This document shows, one piece after another, positions 1-6,279 of a stretch of 9,278 bases of DNA (its first letter is position 1; each line of letters starts with the position of its first letter). Made by a program: the position numbers and the translations under genes. This DNA comes from Dialister sp. UBA7295 (lineage in GTDB: Bacteria; Bacillota; Negativicutes; Veillonellales; Dialisteraceae): NCBI GenBank assembly GCA_002471975.1, contig DKQZ01000038.1, forward strand, positions 1-9,278, given 5' to 3'. The notes under the pieces are model-generated. The model was not told where the DNA came from and searched no databases. It saw nothing but the letters and a program-made list of their open reading frames with translations.

Positions 1-23
1 ATATTAATGTCGTTCACTATAAA

Positions 24-39
24 TTGATTTGAGTCAAAT
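24..39. promoter_or_regulatory. Possible FNR/CRP-type dyad operator in AT-rich edge
   Basis: The first 162 bases are AT-rich and hold no supported gene. Positions 24-37 read TTGAT-N4-GTCAA, one base away from the FNR-type consensus TTGAT-N4-ATCAA, and 27-39 form an exact dyad (ATTTGA-G-TCAAAT). A second imperfect AT dyad centred on TCTTAAGA lies near 57-78. The site may belong to a gene beyond the left edge. It lies downstream of the stop of the minus-strand exporter gene, so it is unlikely to control that gene. A match this short can arise by chance in AT-rich DNA. Confidence 0.2.
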
Positions 40-162
40 GGATTTAAGTAAACAGGTTTTAAATCTTAAGAATTTTAAATGATGTGCGGATTTTGGGTAG
101 ATGGGATAAAAACGGGTATCGGATATTTCACGAAGGAGGCTTTTTCCTGTTTTATGACGGTC

Positions 163-1524
163 TCAATTTCTCCATGTTCCTCTGTCCAGGTTGGCGGCGT
201 CTTTGAGGGAAGCGTCGATTCCGCGGCCCCCAAGGACTTTCTGGAGGGATTTCCTTCGTTTCCTGTCGATGTACTGATGGCCTATGACGTCCGGGAGGAG
301 GGCTCCCACGGAAATACCGATCAGGGTCAGCACGGCTTCCATTCCGCTCTGGAGGGCCATGAGGAGGGAAAGAAGGTCCATATTGTGTATATTGATAAGA
401 CCGAAAAGGAAACGGTACAAAAGGACGCCGGGAATGAGGGGAATGATGGCGGGAATATTCAGGATGAAAATGGGCGCATGAAGGTACCTTGACATGCTGA
501 AATAGACCAGGGAAAGAAGGGCAGCGCCAAAGAAGGAGGCCCCGGCCATACTCATCTGATATTCCACCATGAGGAAATTCCTGGCGTCCACGGTAATGAT
601 AGCGCCAAGGCAGGCAAGGAAGATGTACCGTTTCGGCACATTGAACAGAATCGAAAAGCAGGCAGAACCCAGAGCGGCGGCCATGGCCTGGGCCAAATAT
701 AAACTTTCGGGAGCGACCTGAACTTCCGTGAAACTGGGGACATCAGTCATGGCGACGGCCCCGGCGATACCCATTGTCATGGCAAGTAAAATAAGGAGGG
801 TATGGGTAATGCGGCACATACCGTAAATCAGGTAATTATTCAGGAAGTCATCCACTGCATTAATGAGAGGAACCCCCGGCACCAGGGTCAAGGCGCAGGC
901 GGCCATGGGAAGAAAGGCAGAATGGTGCCCGGGGAGGTATGTGGAGTAAAAAGCAGCCAGCGTGGACGCAAAGGCGGAAGCGGCGATGACGATGTAGCCA
1001 TTCATTTCCAGTTTTGCGCATCCGAATTTCACGATGGCCCCGATCATGGCGGCCAGCATGGTGTAGAGACCATCGTAAAAGTTTCCCCCGAAAATGGTAC
1101 AGAATGCAGAAGAAGCCAGGCCGATGGCGAGGATTACCAGCCATTCGGGGTACAGCCTTTCATCACTGTGTCGGACCAGGTAATCCATGCTGCCGGAAAA
1201 AGTTTCCAGCGGAATCCGGTTGGCCAGGGCGGACCAGCTCATACGGCTCGTCTTCAGGACCGTTTCCATATTCACCCCGTGGCGGAAACATTTCCTGAAC
1301 ATGGTATAGCTATGTTCCCCATCGGTCACATTGATCATGATGGTGGAATAGGTGGTGTGGATGAGCACGTCCTGCCAATAAATGCCCAGGTACGCCGCGG
1401 TGCGCAGCATATCCCGGATCACTCTTTTCGTGGAGGAACCGTTCTCCAGCATCAGCTGTCCCGTGTCCAGGATGAGTTTCATCTTTTCACGGAGGGTCAA
1501 AGAATTCGTATTTGTATGAGTCAA
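163..1524 (-). CDS. Threonine/serine exporter (ThrE) family membrane protein
   Basis: The 453-residue protein has the layout of fused ThrE-family exporters, which move L-threonine and L-serine out across the cytoplasmic membrane using the proton motive force. Residues 1 to about 125 form the soluble N-terminal part with the family-like run ENGSSTKRV (27-35) followed by AAYLGI. About ten hydrophobic segments follow between residues 126 and 412. The first membrane block carries LVPGVPLINAVDD (214-226) and the second carries NIPAIIPLIPGVLLY (356-370), the paired proline-glycine motifs of the ThrE and ThrE_2 halves. The tail (420-453) is basic and then polar. The start is TTG (1522-1524), chosen because AAAGGA (plus-strand 1534-1539) lies 9 nt upstream; the next candidate is Met15. 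No clear terminator was seen between the stop and the window edge. The family call is firm. The substrate is inferred from the family only. Confidence 0.88.
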   Translation of the reverse strand: MTHTNTNSLTLREKMKLILDTGQLMLENGSSTKRVIRDMLRTAAYLGIYWQDVLIHTTYSTIMINVTDGEHSYTMFRKCFRHGVNMETVLKTSRMSWSALANRIPLETFSGSMDYLVRHSDERLYPEWLVILAIGLASSAFCTIFGGNFYDGLYTMLAAMIGAIVKFGCAKLEMNGYIVIAASAFASTLAAFYSTYLPGHHSAFLPMAACALTLVPGVPLINAVDDFLNNYLIYGMCRITHTLLILLAMTMGIAGAVAMTDVPSFTEVQVAPESLYLAQAMAAALGSACFSILFNVPKRYIFLACLGAIITVDARNFLMVEYQMSMAGASFFGAALLSLVYFSMSRYLHAPIFILNIPAIIPLIPGVLLYRFLFGLINIHNMDLLSLLMALQSGMEAVLTLIGISVGALLPDVIGHQYIDRKRRKSLQKVLGGRGIDASLKDAANLDRGTWRN

Positions 1525-1533
1525 AGGTAGAAA

Positions 1534-1539
1534 TCCTTT
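1534..1539 (-). promoter_or_regulatory. Ribosome binding site fixing the TTG start of the ThrE-family gene
   Basis: The minus strand reads AAAGGA, then 9 nt, then TTG. No ATG precedes Met15 in this frame and no comparable purine run was found for Met15, so this site supports the rare TTG start. I found no convincing -35/-10 pair between here and array 1 (1540-1655). The promoter is either weak or lies inside or beyond the repeats. Confidence 0.55.
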
Positions 1540-1655
1540 CTATGAATAAAATCAGGGGCAGGAAAAAGAAGCATAAAAACGGGACCAACCGAAAAGAGAC
1601 CAGAGGATGGGGAAATGCGGAGGAAAAATCTGAAAGCGTCGCAAATATAGATGGG

Positions 1656-2274
1656 AACTTCCCGGTACCGCCCGCCTGAGCAGAAAACCCTTCAAAGCAA
1701 GTATGAGGCAAACTTCCCGGTACCGCCCGCTGGAGCAGAAAACCGTTCACAGTACGTACGGGGCAAACTTCCCGGTATCGCCCGCCTGAGCAGAAAACCG
1801 TTCAAAGCAAGTATGAGGCAAACTTCCCGATACAGCCCGCTGGAGCAGAAAACCATTCAAAGCAAGTATGAGGCAAACTTCCCGATACCGCCCGCCGGAG
1901 CAGAAAACCGTTCAAAGCACATACGAGGCAAACTTCCCGTTATGGCTCGCCTGAGCAGAAAACCGTTCAAAGCACATACGAGGCAAACTTCCCGTTAAGG
2001 CTCGCCGGAGCAGAAAATCATTCACAGCATGTACGAGGCAAACTTCCCGGTACGGCCCGCCGGAGCAGAAAACCGTTCAAAGCACATACGAGGCAAACTC
2101 CCCGGTATCGCCTGCCTGGGCAGAAAACCATTCAAATCAAGCATGAGGCAAACTCCCCGGTATCGCCCGCCTGGGCAGAAAACCATTCAAAGCACATACG
2201 AGGCAAACTTCCCGATATCGCCCGCCTGAGCAGAAAGCCCTTCACAGCAAGTATGAGGCTAACTTCCCGATACC
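1656..2274. repeat. Array 1: tandem 55-bp repeat, 11 full units plus a partial
   Basis: The box AACTTCCCG or AACTCCCCG starts at 1656, 1711, 1766, 1821, 1876, 1931, 1986, 2041, 2096, 2151, 2206 and 2261, giving eleven intervals of exactly 55 bp. Units differ by substitutions only. Conserved blocks are GAGGCAAACTTCCCG, a C-rich block CGCCCGCC, GAGCAGAAAACC and TTCAAAGCA. Variable points are the CTGAG/TGGAG/CGGAG/CTGGG position and the AAGTATGAG/CACATACGAG position. There are no unique spacers, so this is a minisatellite-like array and not CRISPR. It fills the gap between the terminator of the 2511-3383 gene and the start of the ThrE-family gene. Because 55 is not a multiple of 3, reading frames cycle through the units, which argues against a conventional coding repeat. 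Function unknown. Confidence 0.95.
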
Positions 2275-2447
2275 TTTCATCCACAGCCACTGAAATCTAA
2301 TTATATTTCCAAATCTATTAAATGTTAAATAACCATATTTCATATATTATATATCTGGAAATAAAAATGCGTATTAAAGAGCTCACTTGCAGAAAAAACG
2401 GACTATCCTGCAGGAGAATGATAAAAATTGAATGAATTTCCACATAA
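2275..2447. other. AT-rich intergenic spacer with an inverted repeat
   Basis: No gene is supported here. Positions about 2295-2385 are strongly AT-rich, unlike the GC-rich array beside them. TATTTCCA (2304-2311) is the reverse complement of TGGAAATA (2356-2363), an 8-bp inverted repeat with a 44-nt spacer of runs such as ATATTATATAT. It might be a protein-binding dyad or an easily melted segment. No paired promoter elements were found on either strand. Confidence 0.35.
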
Positions 2448-2476
2448 AAAACCGCTTCCTTTGGAGAAGCGGTTTT
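2448..2476 (-). terminator. Rho-independent terminator of the 2511-3383 membrane protein gene
   Basis: AAAACCGCTTC (2448-2458) and GAAGCGGTTTT (2466-2476) form a perfect 11-bp stem with a 7-nt loop. On the minus strand the stem runs into a T-tract (GGTTTTTTATG). It begins about 35 nt past the stop at 2511. The A/T-tracts on both sides mean it could also stop plus-strand transcription coming from array 1. Confidence 0.9.
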
Positions 2477-2510
2477 ACTTATAACGGATGACTCAGGACG
2501 GATTTTCCCC

Positions 2511-3383
2511 TCAGAACCTCGTGCTGTTTACGAAATCGATATAGCTCTCATACTGTCTGATGATTTCATAATCATGGAGGGGGAAGCATTCGCTTACCCA
2601 GCGTATCAGGAGCCAGGCACAGCCGATAAAAACGAGAAACTGCAGGATCCGGTGGATGAGGGAGTACACTTTTGATTTCCGCACCCAGTGGTCATTCAGG
2701 CTGTAAGCGCTATCATAAATCCACCGGTAGTAAAAGATGAGATAAGCCACGATCCCAATGCCCATGAGGGCCAGCCGGAGTCCGCCGATATGGGGCAGCA
2801 CGATTACGCTGAACCACCGGATGGGATCCGAAGTGGCAAAGAACATTTCCCTCGGGCTCATCATGATGCCCATGTAGGTGTAATGGGTGAGGAAAATGAA
2901 GGCATTAAAAGAGAAAAACGCAATGGGGATGAGACAGATAAAGGCCGCCAGTTTCCGCCCCACCACCACTTTGCTGATCACGTTCATTACAAAGAAGATA
3001 AAAAGAAGGGATGCCACGGAGGTCAGGAAATAGGGGGAAAGGTGATTCAGCCGGGCGGCGGAAATGCCATTCCTGGCATGAATGAGGACGTATGGAAATA
3101 TGAGGGTCCAGCCAAAGAAAGGGATATATCCGATGCGCCAGAACGGATGCAGGAGACTCTTCCCCGTAGTCAGTTCCGTGAGGAAGATGAGGATCAGGCA
3201 TTCTACGGCATTCCGTCCGAACCGGGACCAGTTGTCATGCCCCCGGATGCCCAGATAGCGATAATACAGGAGGATGAAAATCATGAGGAAAAGGGCACAC
3301 AAAAAGTAGAAGGCGATTTCCCTCGCGGTATTCTCCCTCCACCAGTCGTAGAACTTTTCCTTCTCTTCCTGCCACAAAAGCAT
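2511..3383 (-). CDS. Polytopic membrane protein resembling the membrane domain of phosphoethanolamine transferases
   Basis: The 290-residue protein has about six to seven hydrophobic segments, near residues 22-43, 57-72, 80-101, 114-140, 143-166, 190-217 and 240-263. The run from the fifth segment, FIFLTHYTYMGIMMSPREMF then ATSDP, followed by another membrane pair, resembles by eye the EptA-type N-terminal domain (a late membrane helix, a short loop with Met and Thr-(S/D)-P, then the last helix). In that family a periplasmic alkaline-phosphatase-like domain follows. Here the protein stops soon after the last helix (ending NSTRF) and a strong terminator follows within 35 nt, so no catalytic domain is encoded. 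It may be a free-standing membrane protein or a stable truncation. The ATG start is well supported by AGGGAGGA 5 nt upstream. The gene is real with high confidence; the family link is weak. Confidence 0.8.
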   Translation of the reverse strand: MLLWQEEKEKFYDWWRENTAREIAFYFLCALFLMIFILLYYRYLGIRGHDNWSRFGRNAVECLILIFLTELTTGKSLLHPFWRIGYIPFFGWTLIFPYVLIHARNGISAARLNHLSPYFLTSVASLLFIFFVMNVISKVVVGRKLAAFICLIPIAFFSFNAFIFLTHYTYMGIMMSPREMFFATSDPIRWFSVIVLPHIGGLRLALMGIGIVAYLIFYYRWIYDSAYSLNDHWVRKSKVYSLIHRILQFLVFIGCAWLLIRWVSECFPLHDYEIIRQYESYIDFVNSTRF

Positions 3384-3418
3384 GGTGTCCTCCCTAAAGA
3401 TTGGAACTTATCACTTTA

Positions 3419-3447
3419 AGTATAAATTGCGGACCCATTTCGGGCAA
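3419..3447 (-). promoter_or_regulatory. Sigma-70-type promoter of the 2511-3383 gene
   Basis: The minus strand has TTGCCC (plus-strand 3442-3447) as -35 and TATACT (3419-3424) as -10 with a 17-bp spacer: 4/6 and 5/6 matches to consensus at the ideal spacing. The 5' untranslated region would be about 30 nt and contains the AGGGAGGA ribosome binding site. Array 2 begins roughly 45 bp upstream of the -35 box. Confidence 0.75.
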
Positions 3448-3493
3448 GGGGGAAATGTAAATTGACTTTTCACTCTGCGAAAGGGCTTTCCAC

Positions 3494-4020
3494 CATGGAC
3501 CCAGAGCGTTAGAGGCAAATCGACTTCGAACCATTATCGGAATGGGGGAATTGCCTGCGGATAGGGACTTGGGCGATAGAGGCAGTTCGACTTCGAACCA
3601 TTGTCGGAATGGGGGAAATTGCCTGCGGATAGGGACTTTTGCGTTTGAGGCAAATCGACTGGGAGCGTTATCGTGATGGGGGAATTGCCTTCCGATAGGG
3701 ACTCGGGCGTTTGAGGCAGCTCGACTTCGAACCATTGTCGGAATGGGGGAATTGCCTGCGGATAGGGACTTGGGCGTTAGAGGCAGTTCGGCTGGGAACG
3801 GTTATCGTGATGGGGGGAATTTGCCTGCGGATGGGGACTTGGGCGTTAGAGGCAGTTCGGCTGGGAACGGTTATCGCGAGGGGGGAATTGCCTTCCGATA
3901 GGGACTTGGACGTTTGAGGCACTTCGGAAGGGAGGATTGGGGTGCTGCGGGGCAGGCTGTCATTTTTGTTCGCAGCCTTGAGGCATTTTTGCCGGGAGCC
4001 GGTTGGGTCTGGGGAAATCG
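3494..4020. repeat. Array 2: tandem ~68-bp repeat, six full units plus decayed edges
   Basis: Unit heads GAGGCA lie at 3512, 3579, 3647, 3713, 3780, 3849 and 3916, with spacings of 67, 68, 66, 67, 69 and 67. Each unit reads: head GAGGCA, arm AAATCG or GTTCG, a central cassette (TTCGAACCATT type or GGGAACGGTT/GGGAGCGTT type), TCG, ATGGGGG, GAATTGCCT, then a linker with GGATAGGGACTTGG. Length changes fall mostly in the G-run and A-run. The unit at 3916 decays after about 12 bases, and a diverged head follows at 3980 (CCTTGAGGCA). A partial linker (about 3494-3511) opens the array. Same family and orientation as array 3. It fills the gap between the promoter of the 2511-3383 gene and the terminator of the 4181-4894 gene. 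Positions 4021-4110 hold nothing recognisable. Confidence 0.93.
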
Positions 4021-4120
4021 GTTATTCAATGGTCCATCAGTCTCATCGGTTTCTTGAAAATAGTCATCCCATAGGCTGCCTGTTCATGAAAAGAGGTGGA
4101 GAATAAAATCCAAATAAAAA

Positions 4121-4146
4121 GGAACACCCTTAAGATCAGGGTGTCC
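4121..4146 (-). terminator. Rho-independent terminator of the 4181-4894 kinase-fold gene
   Basis: On the minus strand GGACACCCT pairs with AGGGTGTTCC across a 7-nt loop, with one bulged base, and is followed by TTTTTATTT. It lies 34 nt past the stop codon at 4181. The plus strand also reads into CTTTT, so weak bidirectional activity is possible. Confidence 0.88.
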
Positions 4147-4180
4147 GCTTTTATGAATCAGGAATGAGAGCAGAGCATTG

Positions 4181-4894
4181 TCATTTCAGCAGGTCATATA
4201 GTTTTCTTACGGAATCGATGTCCTTCATGTGGAAGGGGGAGAGTTTCTTTGTGAGGCTGCCGAGAATGGTATGCTTTTTAAGGAATTTTCGGGCTTCTTC
4301 GATGGTTTCTTTCCCGCTATTTTCCCTGTATCCCTGCATGAGGGCACGGATACGATCCTTTTCTTCATCATAATTTTCCCGGTAGATGCCCTGCAGGAGG
4401 AGGAGAAAGTCGATGGCTTTCTGTTCCTCTTTATCCTGGGAGTAAAGTCGGTTTTCCCAGTCCAGGAAGGTGAGTTTCCCGTCTTTCCAGGTAATATCGC
4501 GAAGCGCGGGCCGGCCATGGACGATTCCGGAGGCATGGAGGGAGGCCAGAGCCCGCCCTGTCTCTTCGAGAAGGTTTTCCTTTTCTGTTTCTGTTTCCCT
4601 GGAATCGAGCCAGTTCTTCAGGGTAGGGCCGCAGTCTTTGGTGACCATGTAGTCCGAAGTCAGCACTTCGATGGGGGCAATCAGTTCCGGATGGGCCTGC
4701 CCCGCGATGGTCATGCGGGCTATTTCATAGTAAAATTCCTTCTCCACGGAATATTTCACCAGCTGGTTTCTTCCGTTTGAAAGCTTTCTCTTGATCCAGT
4801 ATTTTTGATCACCCAGTTTAAAACTGATGATCCTTTTCATCGGATTCTCGCGGATCATCTGCTCCGCCATCCGACTGATTTTTTCCTCTTCCAT
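4181..4894 (-). CDS. Small protein-kinase-fold phosphotransferase, lipopolysaccharide-kinase (InaA/WaaP)-like
   Basis: The 237-residue soluble protein reads as a minimal kinase fold. WIKRK (33-37) could supply the ATP-contacting lysine, E51 or E53 the helix-C glutamate, and MVTKDCGPTLKNWL (83-96) the hinge. HGRPALRDI (126-134) sits at the catalytic loop and FLDWENR (143-149) at the metal-binding Asp site. The canonical HxD-x4-N loop is altered: Arg128 replaces the catalytic Asp and Asp133 stands at the Asn position. From memory, InaA-type lipopolysaccharide kinases also have an HG-x4-R/H-I loop and an LDxE site, so this may be a family trait and not loss of activity. A sugar or lipid-core kinase is the best guess; a pseudokinase is the alternative. 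ATG start with AGGAG about 6 nt upstream. Arrays 2 and 3 flank it on both sides. Confidence 0.75.
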   Translation of the reverse strand: MEEEKISRMAEQMIRENPMKRIISFKLGDQKYWIKRKLSNGRNQLVKYSVEKEFYYEIARMTIAGQAHPELIAPIEVLTSDYMVTKDCGPTLKNWLDSRETETEKENLLEETGRALASLHASGIVHGRPALRDITWKDGKLTFLDWENRLYSQDKEEQKAIDFLLLLQGIYRENYDEEKDRIRALMQGYRENSGKETIEEARKFLKKHTILGSLTKKLSPFHMKDIDSVRKLYDLLK

Positions 4895-4940
4895 AATAGC
4901 TCCTCTGCCGGGCAGCCCCGGACTGATTGAACATATTCAT

Positions 4941-4970
4941 ATTTTATCAGAATTGTAAAGATTATGTAAG
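4941..4970 (-). promoter_or_regulatory. Probable promoter of the kinase-fold gene
   Basis: On the minus strand CTTACA (plus-strand 4965-4970) and TAAAAT (4941-4946) are 18 bp apart, with 4/6 and 5/6 matches to consensus. TTTACA (4954-4959) is an alternative -35 but has no good -10 at normal spacing. The AT-rich block 4931-4975 stands out against the GC-rich neighbours. Array 3 begins about 20 bp upstream of the -35 box. Confidence 0.5.
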
Positions 4971-4990
4971 AGGAAAGTATGGAAGATGCT

Positions 4991-6279
4991 GAATTAGCCT
5001 GCGGATGGCGACTTGAGGATTATGCCTGCGGATAAGGACTTGGGGCGTTTGAGGCAAATCGACTGGGGGCGTTATCGTGATGGGGGATTTGCCTATGGAT
5101 AGGGACTTGGGGCGTTTGAGGCAGTTCGGCTTCGAACCATTGTCGGAATGGGGGAAATTGCCTTCCGATAGGGACTTGGAGCGTTTGAGGCAAATCGACT
5201 GGGAGCGTTATCGGAATGGGGGAATTGCCTGCGGATAGGAACTTGGAGCGTTTGAGGCAAATCGACTGGGAGCGTTATCGTGATGGGGGGATTTTGCCTT
5301 CGGATAGGGACTTGGGGTGTTAGAGGCAAATCGACCGGGAACGTTATCGGAATGGGGGAATTAGCCTGCGGATGGGGACTTGGGGCTTTAGAGGCAGTTC
5401 GACCTGGAACGTTATCGTGATGGGGGAATTGCCTGCGGATAGGGACTTGTGACGTTAGAGGCAGTTCGGCTTCGAACCATTGTCGGAATGGGGGAAATTG
5501 CCTTCCGATAGGGACTTGGAGTGTTTGAGGCAAATCGACCAGGAACGGTTGTCGTGATGGGGGAATTGCCTGCGGATAGGGACTTGGAGTATTAGAGGCA
5601 GTTCGGCTGGGAACGGTTGTCGTGATGGGGGAATTTGCCTAAGGATAGAGATTTGAAGCGTTTGAGGCAAATCGACCGGGAACGGTTTATCGTGATGGGG
5701 GAAATTGCCTAAGGATAGAGATTTGAAACGTTGGAGGCAGTTCGGTCGGGAACGGTTGTCGTGATGGGGGGATTGCCTTTGTATAAGGACTTGGGGCGTT
5801 TGAGGCAAATCGACTGGGAACGGTTGTCGTGATGGGGGAATTGCCTATGGATAGGGACTTGGGACGTTTGAGGCAGTTCGGCTTCGAACCATTATCGGAA
5901 TGGGGGAATTGCCTGCGGATAGGGGCTTGGGGCGCTTGAGGCAGTTCGGCTTCGAACCATTGTCGGAATGGGGGGAATTGCCTTCGGATAGGGACTTGGG
6001 GTGTTAGAGGCAAATCGACCGGGAACGGTTATCGTGATGGGGGAATTGCCTGCGGATAGGGACTTGGGGCGTTTGAGGCAGTTCGGCTTCGAACCATTGT
6101 CGGAATGGGGGGAAATTGCCTTCCGATAGGGGCTTGGGGTGTTAGAGGCAAATCGACCTGGAACGTTATCGTGATGGGGGAATTTGCCTGCGGATAGGGA
6201 CTTGGGGCGTTTGAGGCAAATCGACTGGGAGCGTTGTCGTGCAGCGGGGGGCCTGCAGATAGGGGCTGGAAGCTTTAGC
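4991..6279. repeat. Array 3 core: tandem ~68-bp repeat, 18 unit heads
   Basis: GAGGCA heads lie at 5051, 5118, 5187, 5254, 5323, 5391, 5458, 5527, 5595, 5664, 5734, 5802, 5870, 5938, 6007, 6075, 6145 and 6213, with spacings of 67-70 bp. Two truncated 3' halves (4991-5050) open the array. Inside each unit AGGCA(AAT/GTT)C pairs with GA(A)(A/T)TTGCCT as imperfect inverted arms. Between them lies one of two cassettes, TTCGAACCATT with GTCGGAATG, or (T/C)GGGAACGGTT with ATCGTGATG. The linker carries GGATAGGGACTTGGGGCGTTT or close variants. The TTGCCT of one unit can also pair with the AGGCA of the next. The minus strand stays open for stretches, but the spacing changes frame between units, so no protein is supported. 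Not CRISPR: the whole unit is conserved. Confidence 0.95.

Noticed and set aside
120..162. Terminator of the ThrE-family gene
   Set aside because: The minus strand shows short GGA/TCC and T-runs but no hairpin of useful length followed by a T-tract.
802..1530. Plus-strand 242-residue frame opposite the ThrE-family gene
   Set aside because: It is antisense to a well-supported gene, has no family features and is rich in His/Gly/Gln typical of antisense shadows.
1651..2229. Repeat protein encoded on the plus strand of array 1
   Set aside because: A 55-bp unit cycles through three frames, the open stretch breaks at 1996, and there is no ribosome binding site. Kept only as a low-interest observation.
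2688..3419. Plus-strand 243-residue frame opposite the membrane protein gene
   Set aside because: Highly charged antisense shadow of a hydrophobic gene that has its own promoter, ribosome binding site and terminator.
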